Counted from the first letter of the stretch, positions 10,526-22,384 are shown. The stretch: 64,000 nt of DNA from Turritopsis dohrnii (GCA_027922465.2 BQMF02000138.1:620001-684000), one strand, 5' to 3'. Translations and numbers: made by a program. The notes: a model not told the origin generated them from the sequence alone.

Positions 10526-12363
10526 AGTAAGTAAGTAAGTAAGTAAGTATCAATTTATTTCAATACAGATAAGTGGAGACCACTTCAATAGAATTAATCT
10601 AAACGAAGGAAGGGCCACCACATCAAAAAGTTACAAACATCAAAATGTTACAAAATTTAACAAACAAGTAAACAAATAAAGAGTAAAAAGCTAAAAAAAT
10701 GAAAAATAAACAAAATGCTACAAAACACCTTGTGTGACAACTAAAATAAAAGTAAAATTAAAAATAACTAGCTTTTTTTTAATTTTTTACTTATTTTAAA
10801 AATATGAGAAAACAATCAACATCTATCAATACTGTACATGCAACAGAAAAATTTTAGTACCAACTAAACGTAAGAAGACAAAAAATATAATTTGACTAGG
10901 TCTTTCAACCTGTTAAGTGATAAAGTTGACAAATCATCAACATCAAGGTAGTTCTGAAGAAGATTCCAAGAGGCCACTGATTGGTATGTTAAAGAGTAAT
11001 CTCCAAACCTAACGGTGGAAACTTTCGGAAGACGCAAAATACCAGATTTCGCTCTTCGAGGACGAGAATAATCACGAGAAATATCAGCTAAATCAAAAGT
11101 GTCATACAACGGAGAAGGTACATTGCCGTTCAGAAGCTTATACATAAAGACAATGTTACAAAACTTGATAAAATCATGAAAAGAAAGAATTCTAAGTTGA
11201 GTAAAAAGGGGAAGAGAATGAGCATTAAAATCTGAAAATGTCATAATTCTAACAGACTTTTTGTGAAGAGTCATAATGCGTTTCGTTGAATTTTGATTTA
11301 AAGCCCATACATTAGCTGAGTAAGACAAATGAGAATGAAATAATGCATAATATATTGATAAAAGAACTTCTCTCGACACAAAATGTCGCAGCTTACTTAG
11401 TGCACCATTCGCTCTAACTAACTTTTTGCAAACAAAGCTTATGTGATCACCCCAGTTTAAATTCGAGTCAATGATCACACCTAGATACTTTGCAGAGTCA
11501 CTAGGATAAAGTCTAGTACCATTGATTTTAACCTTTAAATCAAATAAAAGTGGTGTACGTGTTGGTGAAAATAAAAGTAGTTCAGACTTTTTTGAATTTA
11601 GTGAAATCTTATTGGCGTTCAACCAGTTAACTAAACATTTCAAGTCAATATTCATTCTCTTTGCAAGAGACTTTAATGAGCTTTGCCGATCTAAAAGCAT
11701 AGTGTCATCAGCAAATAAATTTACCACAGAAAAAGGGATAGCATGGTGTAGGTCGTTAATATAGATTAAAAATAAAAGTGGGCCTAACATTGATCCTTGG
11801 GGTACACCGTGCAAAATTATCTTAATGGACGATTTTGATCCAGAAACAGATACAAATTGCGATCTATTTGATAAAAAAGACTTGAACCAATTAAGAGCTA
11901 CTCCTCGAATACCATAGGAATATAGTTTTGAAAATAAAATATTATGGTCGACCGTATCGAACGCTTTTTGTAAATCTATCAGAACAGAGCAAGCATACTC
12001 ACCAGAATCGAGAGCTTTTCTTATTTTCTCTGTGTAATTTATCAAGGCAGACGATATTGAGTGCTTAGATCTAAATCCAAACTGTAGGGGATAAAGACAA
12101 TCGCTTTTTTCAAAAAATGGAACAAGCCTCTTTTGCATGAGTTTCTGATAAACTTTGTCAATATTAGATAGTAGTGAAATAGGCCTATAGTTTTCAGTAC
12201 TTAGTGGAGACCCTTTATTTTTAAAAACTGGAACAACCATTGCTTCTTTAAGTTTTGAAGGAAACACACCTGTTACGAAAGACAAATTAATGAGTTCTGA
12301 TAAAATAATAATTGAGTTCACGAAAAATAAATTTAAGGAATTAGCAATGATGAGTGTGCCCAC
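10526..12363 (-). mobile_element. 5'-truncated CR1/L2-like non-LTR retrotransposon
   Basis: Read on the minus strand the element has a reverse-transcriptase frame, a 340-bp A-rich 3' untranslated region and a (TTAC)n tail (plus strand agta repeat, 10526-10549). Microsatellite rather than poly(A) tails are typical of CR1/L2-clade elements. The endonuclease domain and 5' part are missing: at about 12350-12363 the frame runs straight into Helitron-like sequence. Confidence 0.85.
10864..12363 (-). CDS. Reverse transcriptase of a CR1/L2-like retrotransposon (N-terminally truncated)
   Basis: An open frame of about 499 codons with no internal stops. Reverse-transcriptase blocks in order: FKNKGSPLSTENYRPISLLS near residue 48, the first metal-binding aspartate in LIDLQKAFDTVDH, GVPQGSMLGPLLFLIYINDL, the catalytic FADD with TMLL after it, then the thumb region with KYLGVIIDSNLNW. 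The C-terminal YSANVWALNQNSTKRI region also matches this clade. The first codon is GTG and there is no endonuclease upstream, so the true start is lost. The intact catalytic core suggests a fairly young copy, but a truncated copy like this is not self-sufficient. Confidence 0.9.
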   Translation of the reverse strand: MGTLIIANSLNLFFVNSIIILSELINLSFVTGVFPSKLKEAMVVPVFKNKGSPLSTENYRPISLLSNIDKVYQKLMQKRLVPFFEKSDCLYPLQFGFRSKHSISSALINYTEKIRKALDSGEYACSVLIDLQKAFDTVDHNILFSKLYSYGIRGVALNWFKSFLSNRSQFVSVSGSKSSIKIILHGVPQGSMLGPLLFLIYINDLHHAIPFSVVNLFADDTMLLDRQSSLKSLAKRMNIDLKCLVNWLNANKISLNSKKSELLLFSPTRTPLLFDLKVKINGTRLYPSDSAKYLGVIIDSNLNWGDHISFVCKKLVRANGALSKLRHFVSREVLLSIYYALFHSHLSYSANVWALNQNSTKRIMTLHKKSVRIMTFSDFNAHSLPLFTQLRILSFHDFIKFCNIVFMYKLLNGNVPSPLYDTFDLADISRDYSRPRRAKSGILRLPKVSTVRFGDYSLTYQSVASWNLLQNYLDVDDLSTLSLNRLKDLVKLYFLSSYV

Positions 12364-12670
12364 GTTGTAGAGCTCGAAAAACTGATCTAAAAAATGTATG
12401 GGATCGTTTCGCTACGAGATATCGTCGAGCAAAGATTTTGATGACGTCACAGACCCGACCCCCAAAAAATTTGGGACCCCTAAAAACGTCAGTTATCTCT
12501 ATTGGTTACCGAGATAATTTCCTCTAAACGTCACGTTCTATTTGGGTCTCAATGAAATGGCTTCACACTGACGTCGCGCGAAAGATAAGAAATAACTTCT
12601 CTCACAGCTCACCTACCATTTTGCGTGACAGACAGAAAGACAGACAGAGAATCGGGTATTAATATATAGA
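12352..12670 (-). mobile_element. Partial Helitron-like element (divergent subfamily)
   Basis: Its right end matches the family at 42.2-45.6 kb (accattttgcgtgac, agacagagaatcgg, then tattaatatataga). Read on the minus strand this is a 5' TC terminus. The rest (gtagagctcgaaa, gatgacgtca, attggttaccgagataat) is shared with 12671-13040 and, inverted, with 30.1-30.4 kb. Confidence 0.6.
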
Positions 12671-13040
12671 CTGGACGCCAAGGCGGCGTCGCTCGCCGCC
12701 CATGTTCAGCCTGCGTTGTGTCACTTCCCAAAGGGTTCACGAAAAATGGAATTAAGAAATTGACAAAGGAAAGTGTTACTATTTTGTAGAGCTCGAAATT
12801 CTGAGCAAGAAAATGTATAGAATCGTATGTCTATGACGCATCGTTTCGGAGATATCGTCAATCAAACGTTTTGATGACGTCATAGAGCCCTTCCCGAAAA
12901 AGTTTGCCCAAATTTTTTCGTCACCCCATGGCCAATATCGCAGACCCCAAAAATCTTAAGTTATCCCTATTGGTTACCGAGATAATTTTCCCTAAATGTC
13001 GCGTTCGATTTGGGTCTCAATACAACGGTATATATGTTTT
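12671..13040 (-). mobile_element. Partial Helitron-like element with 3' hairpin
   Basis: Starts directly at the previous unit's end with ctggacgccaaggcggcgtc. This is the complement of the family's 3' hairpin, with CTAG degraded to CCAG. The body repeats the gtagagctcgaa and gatgacgtca blocks of the neighbouring unit. It fades into unrelated sequence near 13040. Confidence 0.6.
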
Positions 13041-13636
13041 TACTGTATTTAAATTAAACAAATTAATAATTAAAACAAAACAAACAAACTAAAGACTTAG
13101 ATATAAAGCATAAATAAATAAGGGGAAACAACCTTACTTTAAAGCAATGACATTGCATCCATCACGATGTTTTCTTTCATATCTCCAACGTATTTCTCAG
13201 CTGTATAAATAAAGTCCCTTTTCCTGGTATTGGGGCCCGATCCGAAAACAGAACACAAGGTCCAATAGTTTTATGACTCAAGTTCTCACTGAACTTAGGC
13301 TATAACGAACCACAAAATACAAAAATTAATACAAAAAACTACAAAAATACAAAAAGACAAAACTAGAAAAACTCAACTAAAAAAGACTGACGAGCAAAAC
13401 TAAATGTAAAGTTCAAACCCAGAAATAAGGACCATGTAAATAAAAACAAACAAGACAGAATAACAGACAAATACTTACTAAATCACTTAAGCAAACCACC
13501 ACCACAACTACCACACGTCACCAACATACGACAAAAAACATTGCAAACGCACTATATATATATACAGATGACGAGAGAAAAGAAACAATACAAATGACAT
13601 GAGAAATTAACTAACTATAATGAAATAACGGATAAG
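13041..13636. other. No gene recognised
   Basis: A-rich low-complexity sequence, with tata repeats near 13553-13564. No coding signal. Confidence 0.5.
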
Positions 13637-13638
13637 TA

Positions 13639-14215
13639 CAGTGTGTATCAAAATGTCTTATCCACCAACTATTATGAATTTTATATCACAAGAAAGAGCT
13701 TTTCATGCTCTATTTATTAATATATAATGTTTGCCAAAATATTTGTTCTTCGAAAAGATATTGAAGAAAAACTCAACGATTTGGTTCATTAAATTCTTAA
13801 AAGTCAATTAACTGACATGCTAATGAATTTTTAATGGTGTAATTTTCTTTTGTTGTGTTGATAAAACCTTTAGAAAATTTTAAGTATACCTTTGCGTATT
13901 AATTTCCCATAACAACTGATCTAAAAAATTTCAAATAAAAATTTTTTACTGTGTGATGATTTTTAATTTTTTTATTGTGTTTACAAATGGCATTTATTGT
14001 AAATTGAGTTAATTGACTTTTAAGAATTTAATGAACCAAATCGTTGAGTTTTTCTTTCATATCTTTTCGAAAAACAAATATTTTGGCAAACATTTTATAT
14101 TTATGGATAGAGCATGAAAAGCTCTTTCTTGTGATATAAAATTCACAATTTTATCAGACATGTAATGAGATATACGCCTTGAAAGTTGGTGGGTAAGACA
14201 TTTTGATACACACTG
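13639..14215. mobile_element. Tc1/mariner-type foldback element, family 1
   Basis: Flanked by TA. Both ends read cagtgtgtatcaaaatgtct inward, and the inverted arms extend for more than 150 bp each (for example caacgatttggttcattaaa and its complement). The CAGTGTGT-like ends and TA target site are typical of Tc1/mariner-mobilised non-autonomous elements. No ORF. Confidence 0.85.
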
Positions 14216-14242
14216 TACAATGTAACAAAGAAACGTGAACTA

Positions 14243-15076
14243 CAGTGTGTCCCAGAGAATTTCGGTCTGAGATTTTAACAAGCTATAACTTTTCACACAA
14301 ATATCAGATTTTAGAGATTTTTACATCATTCGATGGCATTTTTTTCAAGGATTTTAAAAACCTATATCTTAAATAATTTAGTCCAAAACCTTTCTAGTAA
14401 ATATGATTTCTTTAAACTGTCACGGTCATTAACTCCTTAATGGTTAATAAAAGTAAGTTTTCACGTGCGATTATTCTTTTGTTTATTAAGAACATGTCGT
14501 GGTGTTATTGAACACACTAAAATTATAATCTCATCACAAAGTTAAAAATTTTGAGACGGGGGCTTCTACAAAAGTTTTTGACATCATATGAGCAATCTTT
14601 AGTTGCTACAAAAACTTTTCTCCACTGAGATTCAGACTCTATCAGTGTTAAAAAGTAAAATTGTTGACTCAGCAAATAATCTTAGACAAAATCAAAATTT
14701 TATTCGCTACTCTTTATGACAGCAACAAAAAATCGTGTGTCAAGAGAAACGGGGGACATGTTGAGACAGCTTAAAGTTTTGTTTTTAATGACTCTTGTGT
14801 TTTACAGTCACTTGACTTTGATATTGTTTTTGATAATGACCTTTGATAGCTGTTCTTGAAAGATGTGTTAATTAACCATTAAGAAGATAATTGGATTTTT
14901 TCATGGTAAAATCCTTAATTGTTTCCAAATTAAAAGGTTTTGGAGAACAAAATGTATATTTTTAAAATCTATGAATAAAATCCTATCGAATGGTGTAAAA
15001 ATTGCTGAAAACTGATATATGTGTGAAAAGTTATGAGCTGTTAAAATCTCAGACCGAAATTCTGTGGGACACACTG
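14243..15076. mobile_element. Tc1/mariner-type foldback element, family 2
   Basis: Flanked by TA, with ends cagtgtgtcccagagaattt and its near complement. Long imperfect inverted arms continue with tcggtctgagattttaaca and the cattcgatggcattt region. The 834-bp element has no meaningful ORF and lies 25 bp from the family 1 element. Confidence 0.85.
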
Positions 15077-15078
15077 TA

Positions 15079-17353
15079 CACAATATAGTACGCAAGGGAC
15101 GAACTAAATACACGCACGGACTAGTAAAAACGTAACGATTAACTATGTAACAAATAAAACACAACGAAGGAGGGCGCACTTTGCCGCAGCCTCTGTGCCG
15201 CCTACACAGGGCAGCAACACCTGGCTTTACCTACCAGATAAGATTCACGTGCTCGTTTGGAAAAAAACGTCTTGGAGATCAATTTTGTAAGTAAATTTTA
15301 AGACTCCATTGCTGCTTTTCATTTCTGAAACTCTTTCTCCGTGCATCATGTCAGATTCTGGCATGGTAAAATCGAGAAAGAGGTTCATAGAAAGCGTTAT
15401 GGGTGTCGAACTATCGGGACTTGAGCTGTATCTTTGAGCTGTATCGATACAGCTCAAAACTGTTAATTATAACTCGTATCATCATAAATCCAGAGGGACC
15501 GAGTTTTGAGCTATAAAGCAGAACAACCAAACGGTGAGGTTTGCAGTTATGGCTTACCTAAAATTTGCGAGTCATATGGGGCGTCAAAAAATAATACGCT
15601 AATCCATTAATAAATGCATTAGATAGATTTTTGAATAGCGCGTGATTTCGCGTAATTATGACGACGTAACAAATCGACAAAGAGAATAAAGGAAAACGGC
15701 CGTAAATCATTTAGAAATCATTCTCTTTTTCATAATCCATTCAGGATGCGATTCAACTAGTGGCTTTGTTAATAAAAGGAAGAAAACTTCTCTCCAAAAA
15801 CATGATGTGTTTATTGAAGCATTTCAAATGATTGGAAATACTTTTAACATCCCAATTTGTTAAACAATATCGAACGATTTGTTTGCCGATGGAAATAAGG
15901 ATATCGATTCCGTGAACGACCTTCGGTACATATGTTCGGAAAGCATGCTGAAGAACAAAATGAACTGAAGAGCAAATATATAAATATATATTTCAACATG
16001 TCTTTGCTTGAAAACAGCGACTGGTTGATGGAAGATGGACATATATTAGTGTTGAATGGATGAGCTCAGATGTAGCGCCCGATAGCTTGTCCAATCTCAG
16101 TTGCAAAGATTGTTCGAACAGAAATCTGAAGAAGGTTATGATCACGAAAATGAGGAAGACGATGGTTACGACTGTTTTGTTGTTGCAGTTTTGTAGGAGG
16201 GGTAGGGGTTAGGGTTGTAAAGTACTAAATAAGAAAATAGAAAGAACTCAATGATTTACCTCGATAACTGGATGTTTACTCTGCTATGCTACATTTGATA
16301 AATGCTCCTTTTATGCTTTAAAACAAAACGATAAGTTCAAGAAAGCAATTTCTTACTCCCCAAACTCTCATCCGTTACAGATGTAACATTTCGATATGGT
16401 ACAGTGTTAACTTTTATGTTAACTGATCGTTAAGAATTTTTTCAAAACTTATTTGTTCGATTTTCTCTTCTCCTTCTTTTTCATTTCAAAAAGTACATCA
16501 TGAGAAAGACAAAACAGGATTAAAACTTCAGTATGCCGTGTACAATATTAACAAATGTACAAATACTGCTATCAATGTCTGTCCTGTGTAAAAAACGAAC
16601 ATAAAATGAAATCAAAATGAAATCAAAACTGCTGCCAAATGAAAACGAGATTGAGGTCTGGATAAAATAGAGGACTGAACGAGCAATAAGACTAAGTTTC
16701 GATAGAATTAAACGAAATCAAAACTTGAATCGGATTGATAGTATGGCGACTCGAAAAAGAAATTAAATAGTGGGTTAAAAACGTTTACTATAAAATACAT
16801 ATACAAAATCAAGGGAATCGGTATTATAATTAATTAAAGATAATCTACACGAAACATTAATCATATACCGTAAAATTTACTTAACTTTTTCTTAAAAATG
16901 TAAAAAAGACTTCTCTTTCCTTAGGAAAAATCGATAAATCGATTAATAAAATCGATGTATAAATCGATAAGTCAAAAGCTTGGGAACGTTATAGATTCAT
17001 GCTCAGGACACTTAAAATCGGGCAAAATACAAAAAATACGCCAGATCGTAGATTTTTTTTCAAACCACAGATCGTGGTCAATTAGTATGAGAAAGGAAAT
17101 ATCCACTTGCAGCTTAAAAAGCGCATTTTAGCATTTTCGAGTATCGATGTAACATTATAAGTCATAACCAAGCATAGCCGATAAGAAATTTTTTGTGAAA
17201 GTATGGTTTATCTATCTATTCAATTTTTCTCACGCATTTCAAAACAATAGAATGTTTTCCTTATTAAACCAATCAGATTGGATTTTATTGTTTGAGTTGG
17301 ACGAATGAAATTATTTGTAGTTTTTCGTCCTGAACGTACAACCCAGAATACCT
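15079..17353. other. No gene recognised
   Basis: AT-rich intergenic sequence. It holds a 26-bp perfect palindrome centred at 15445 and a cluster of atcgat-type motifs at 16928-16970. Short frames here lack any family resemblance. Confidence 0.5.
15433..15458. repeat. 26-bp perfect palindrome
   Basis: A central atcgat is flanked by gctgt/acagc and tttga/tcaaa arms. The half gagctgtatc also occurs just upstream. No function can be assigned. Confidence 0.7.
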
Positions 17354-17362
17354 TTCATTTAC

Positions 17363-19464
17363 GGTTGCAAGATAAAATCATACTTTGAAAGGAGAACAAC
17401 AAAATTCGATACTTTCGGTCACCGTGTGTTTGATGAATTTTTATGCGCGCGCACTTTTACTGACTGATGCAATTTTTACGCGCGAACCACGTGTTTATGT
17501 ACACTTTTAGTTTTAGATTGCGTTTCGGTGAAAATGGAGGTATTGGAGTACTTTTAAGCTAAGTTTCCACTGAAAGCCATAGAAACTATTGCAAATTTTT
17601 TTACGATGGACAAATTGTCGCAAACACCGTAAACACCTGTTATGTGTGTGTCCACTGAAAGGAATAAATTTTTAAAAATAATTTCTTTTCAATTCTAAAC
17701 CATGGATAGTGAAGACAAACTGTTGTGTGTTCTCGGTGCTACTTTGCTTTTAAACAAAAAGAAAAAAGAAAAAGAAAACGCATGTATTGGATTCGGGAAA
17801 TTTATCGTGAAGGTACGACAGGGATATTTCCTTATCAGCAAGAGATGATTCTCCCTCCACAACAAATTCAGTTTCTTTTTTCTACCCGTTCTTGCTATAA
17901 CTCGTTGCTTATCTTTATATTTTACAACACACAGTCACTTTAAAACAATAGACCTATTCAATTTTTCAGTTGCTTTTATAATCGACTTTTCTGTGATATC
18001 AATTTTGCAATTGAAAACTTTTTCATTTCCTATCGCAAAAAATATGCGACAGAAATTAACGATAAACAGGTGTTTTTGATTCCAAAAGTGTGTCCACTAA
18101 AGCTTGGTCCCCACTACACGGCGATGAATCTTCGTCGCTTTCATATTTCGCGGCGATGGTTTTTAATGCCATTGGCGGGGATGAAAAGTACGATGGCCCT
18201 GAAGGCTCACTGCAACACGCAAAAAAACTTGTCACGCGCACAAATTTTTTTTCACGCAACCTATTTTTTTTACACGCAACTTTTAATTTTTTTTACACGC
18301 ACACATTTTTTTGCACGCACAATTTTTTTTTTACGCGCACACAAGAATTTTACTGCACGCACCGGAAAAACTGATATGCTGCGCACGCTTAAAAAGAAAT
18401 CTGGTCCTGTTTTTATGTACTATTTCGTGTATCAGTAACATCAAACTACCACATATCTTTCTCCCACGAGGAGAGACTCACTCAACTGAACTCACCGAAG
18501 TTTTTAAGGTTGACAGACTAATAAGGACACTGTGTTGAACAGCCAAGAAGGATAAGATCTCTAAGTTGCTGAACCCTTGGCCAAAATAGCTAGAAATCAA
18601 AGAATCTCTGCTAAAAGACCTAACCAATAAACAAGGTAAGCGACTGTCCGCCATATTGCTTTAGATAGACTACCGCAAAGTGCTAGCGTGGTGAAACAAG
18701 TCACGAAATTGCCTAAAATCCATACCAGACCATCAGCAAGAGTGTTCCTTTTTATGGGGATTAAGATAATAAAAAAAATGCGTGCGTAAGAAAAAAAATA
18801 CACGTGAAAAAAAAATTGCGCGCGTAACAAAAATAACTGTGTGAAAATTTTTTTAAAAAGTTGCGTGCAAAAAAAAAGTTGCGCGCATGAAAAAAAAGTT
18901 GCGCGCATGAAAAAAAAGTTGCGCGCATGAAAAAAAAGTCGCGTGAAAAAAAATTTGTGCGCGTGACAAGTTTTTATGTGCGTGCTACAGTGAGCCTTCA
19001 GGGCCATCGTAGAAAAGCGACAGGATTTTAAAATTTTATCGCTTTTTCTATCGCCTTATTTTCATTGTTTTTCAATCTCAAAGAAATACCGCCTATAAAT
19101 CCAAGGGAGATTAATAATCATTTAAATGCAAAAGTATTTACGTGGTACCTGAAGCTCAACATTTTGGTTTTGTTTTGTTGGGCAATAAAAACATTCCGTA
19201 ATACTTCAGAAATAAGGATAACTGTAATAATAATCAAAAAGAAATCAACACAACGGTCGTAATTTGCTTTCATATTTCGCTTTCATATTTCGATTTTCTC
19301 TATCCGTCGTTCAGGAGTATATATAGTGCGCCAATCTATCTATACCTGGTTACCTTGTACAACACAATCTGATGTGTGGTACCATCATGAATTGAGATTA
19401 TACGGTACCCTCAGATGACGTAATCTTTCTTCCTCCTTTCAAAGTATGATTTTATCTTGCAACC
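17363..19464. mobile_element. 2.1-kb TIR transposon with 9-bp target duplication (MULE-like, non-autonomous)
   Basis: A perfect 32-bp terminal inverted repeat starts ggttgcaagataaaatcata at 17363 and ends with the complement at 19464. The flanks are the identical 9-bp direct repeats ttcatttac (17354-17362 and 19465-19473). Nine-base duplications with longer inverted repeats are typical of Mutator-like elements, but no transposase is present, so the class is an inference. The right end lies 16 bp before the ATG at 19481. Confidence 0.85.
18191..19009. mobile_element. Nested TA-flanked foldback element with 18-20-bp tandem repeats
   Basis: Ends cgatggccctgaaggctcac and its complement, flanked by TA, sit inside the 2.1-kb element. 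Both arms carry short repeats made of cacgc or gcgcgtg plus a run of T or A. The clearest are three copies of gttgcgcgcatgaaaaaaaa near 18888-18945. The frames read from it are repeat artefacts. Confidence 0.75.
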
Positions 19465-19480
19465 TTCATTTACATTCAAT

Positions 19481-19933
19481 ATGGCGACCAACAGCACGGG
19501 TTTTGATAATGAGGAATTGAATTTTGAAGATCTCGATTTTGACGAAGATATTGAGGTTTTAGTCGATACTGTGATTATGTTAGATGAAGAAGATATTGTT
19601 CTGGCTGATTTTGACGTGGATGTAGATGATTTGGATGAGGACGTAACCCTAAAAATACCCACTGTTGTTTTTGTTGGGGATGATGATGTATTAAAAGTTG
19701 TTAATTCAGTCCATGAGAATCTCGAAGTTAATCTGCCATCTGCATTCAGTTACTCTTGTAAAAAATGCTGGAAGAAATATAAGAATCGTTTGTTTTTTTA
19801 CAAGAAGCACTTAGAAAAGTGTAAAAAGACAGTTGATAAAGAAGAATTTCACATGCATATTGAACTTTGTTTGCTCACAATTACACAGATCATCAACTTG
19901 GTGTTATTGATTTCAATACGTAAAAAGAGCTGA
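19481..19933 (+). CDS. Acidic protein with a single C2HC-type zinc finger (unrecognised)
   Basis: A 150-codon frame with its first ATG at 19481. Residues 8-60 are extremely acidic (NEELNFEDLDFDEDIEVLVD and DFDVDVDDLDED). Near residues 92-113 the sequence CKKCWKKYKNRLFFYKKH then LEKC makes a C-x2-C-x13-H-x3-C finger, followed by KTVDKEEFHMH. An acidic tail with a zinc finger is common both in transcription regulators and in N-termini of transposon-derived proteins. I do not recognise the family. The 2.1-kb insertion upstream would have separated this frame from its promoter or 5' UTR. It may be the first exon of a larger, decayed gene. Confidence 0.45.
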   Translation: MATNSTGFDNEELNFEDLDFDEDIEVLVDTVIMLDEEDIVLADFDVDVDDLDEDVTLKIPTVVFVGDDDVLKVVNSVHENLEVNLPSAFSYSCKKCWKKYKNRLFFYKKHLEKCKKTVDKEEFHMHIELCLLTITQIINLVLLISIRKKS

Positions 19934-20386
19934 GGTTTTCGAAATTTCATAAAATTAGATATTATGAACTCCTGGAAAGATATAATTCATTCCCTGCATG
20001 AAAACACTGAGCTTGAGCTTGTAATCCTATTTCAGTTTATTTGGGACTTTTTTCAAGTTAATGTTAAAGCAAAATGGTTTTGTGGAAGCAAGTCATTTAA
20101 AGTTGACACTAGTAGAAGAAAAACTCTGTATATTATGTTTCTGGGTATATTCCATATGCTATCAAAAAGCAACTTCTCGAACACTAACAAACATTTTATA
20201 TATTTGTATGCAAAGTGGAAAACATTGTACAGACAATTCTGTACAATGTAGTTAACATCACTGATGGTGAAATATGCAAATGAAAATCTACATGACGTTA
20301 TTTTTAAGAAACTGGAACAGAATGTTGTCAAAAGCAAATAAGCTGAAAACAAGACACTAAAATTGATCAAATTCGGACTTCCAGTT
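19934..20386. other. No gene recognised
   Basis: Open stretches exist on both strands but with no family resemblance. Not called. Confidence 0.4.
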
Positions 20387-20850
20387 AACCAATTTTCATG
20401 AAAATTTGCACAGAGCACAATTGAAAGGTGCTGATTTCGAATTTGACAATGATATTGCCAGGTTTGACTAAAATTGGGCAATTTAGACCAAATTTGGACA
20501 AAATTTCGAAAGTTATTCAATTTTCATGAAATTTTGCACGGATCACAGTTGAATGACAGTCATTTTGTCAGATTTGACTGAAATTGGACAATTTGGGCCA
20601 AATTTGGACCAAATTTAGAAAGTTCTTCAAATTTCAAAAAATTTTGCACAGATCACATTTGAAAGGTGCTGATTTCGAATTTGTCAGTCATTGTGTCAGA
20701 TTTGACTAGAAATTCGGGCCAAATTTGGATCAAGCTAAGAAAGTTCTGCAATATTCATAAAAATTTGTACAACGCACAATTAGAAGTTGTTGATTTTGAA
20801 TTCCAGTCATTTTATAAGATTTGAACATAATTTGGCAATTTGGCAATGTT
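20387..20850. repeat. Degenerate tandem repeat, units of about 110-125 bp
   Basis: Four diverged units each start with a caattttcatgaaaatttgcac-type motif (near 20393, 20518, 20628 and 20750). Each contains attggacaatttgggccaaa-like and gtcagatttgactg-like segments. An inverted relative of the unit lies at about 35360-35520. Confidence 0.75.
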
Positions 20851-22384
20851 GTATTTTTGAGACTAGATATGCATCGTTGTGTTACGTCCTGAAGTCGTCA
20901 AGACAAGCGGCTTTTTGTTTTGTTTTTATTATGTAAGCCAGTTTGAAAATATATATAATAATAACACAGGACGACAAATCATTAAAATTAATTTAACATT
21001 TTCCTTTTAGCACTGAAGGTGATGTATCGAAAAGTTTTTGCTTAATTTTAAAGATTTGTCGTCTTGTTTTATACTTTTTTTCGTTATTACTAATTTTGAT
21101 TGTGTTGTTATTTACACAAAAGTTTGGGCTTAACTTACTGATTATCATACAGTTAATCTAACAAGATCCGATCATTAAAGTTTGTGGTCAAAACTTTGTT
21201 ATTTACGTCTGTAATAAACGAGCAAAACTGTTGTTATTGCCTCGTTCTTTCAAACGCAAATAACAGACTTTTAACCATAACGATAGCATGATCGCATCTT
21301 GTTAGTTTAACACACTCTTATTGTCAAAGCAGAAATATTTAATAAAGATCTAAATTATTCAAATCGCATTATACGCGAGGTGTTTGGAATGCAAAGGTTT
21401 CGTGTGGACATTTTTTTAGCCTGGAAGTTTCTTGATCAAAAATCACAGTCTTTACCGTTCAGATCAATGTGCGCTGCCATATAATTCTTTGAAGCGGACG
21501 TGAATGTGTGTAGGATGTATATATAATACTGTTACGTTTTTGTTCATATGTTTGTTCATGTAAACTCAAAATTACCCAATAAGATTATCCAGCACAATTC
21601 AGCACTGCTCAATTATTATTTACATCATCTCTCTATTTTCTATTTCTATTTTCTTCTGCTCAAATTTGCATTTAGCCGCTTTAAAATTTATGTAGTTGTA
21701 TATAAAATTGAAAGTAACCCAAATTTTTCTAAAGTAGTTCAAGAACCTTTTCACTTACATAATCCAAAATTTGGTGAAACAGCAGGTTTTCAATGTACCG
21801 AAAATGCTTAGAATATGCTACAGTGCTATCAAGAAAGTATTATTATGGACATCTTGGGATTTAGATTATGTTTTGAATCAGGTGATGCACTCTTTCATTG
21901 TTGTAAGCCACAACAGCAGGGCCCCTAGTAGCAGTTGATCAAATTCCTTGTAATATATTCATTGAACCCCAGTTAGTCAAGTTACTTTTCTAAGTATGGT
22001 AAATCTTTTTTTTTAGAAGAAATTGACCTTTTTCAAACTCAAAACAATCTCACAGCCAATGATATGGGTACCAGTGCTATTTTTACCTAGGGCAGGTCGC
22101 AGTTCTGCACTTATTTGGGAAATCGAAAACATTCAATATATTTATTGGATTCACACAGTAAAGTAGTTGGTGATTCTGACTGTTCATCTGCTCCAAATGA
22201 CAACATTACTTGAATTTATTTTTTTTAAGTGAACTAAATGCATTTATAAAAGATATGTCTGAACCTATTGTAAATTATGAAACACAGTATAGCATCCAAT
22301 TATTGCCATTTATGCGATACAAGATACTATTTCTTCAATTAAAGCAATTATATTACAATTTCGCTGAAAGGTCAATTTCCGAAA
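20851..22384. other. Mostly unassigned; possible decayed gene remains
   Basis: Short frames at 21548-21811 and 22210-22416 might be degraded pieces of the hAT-like element that follows, but they show no diagnostic motif. Near 21356-21393 a stretch is shared with 40733-40770. Confidence 0.35.

Noticed and set aside
11522..11764. Plus-strand frame of 80 codons.
   Set aside because: Antisense shadow of the reverse transcriptase.
18056..18540. Overlapping frames on both strands rich in Phe, Thr and His.
   Set aside because: They are translations of homopolymer-rich tandem repeats in the arms of the foldback element.
18780..18960. A CRISPR-like array, because of repeated 18-20-bp units.
   Set aside because: Units are directly adjacent without unique spacers, are low-complexity, and the sequence is animal DNA inside a foldback transposon.
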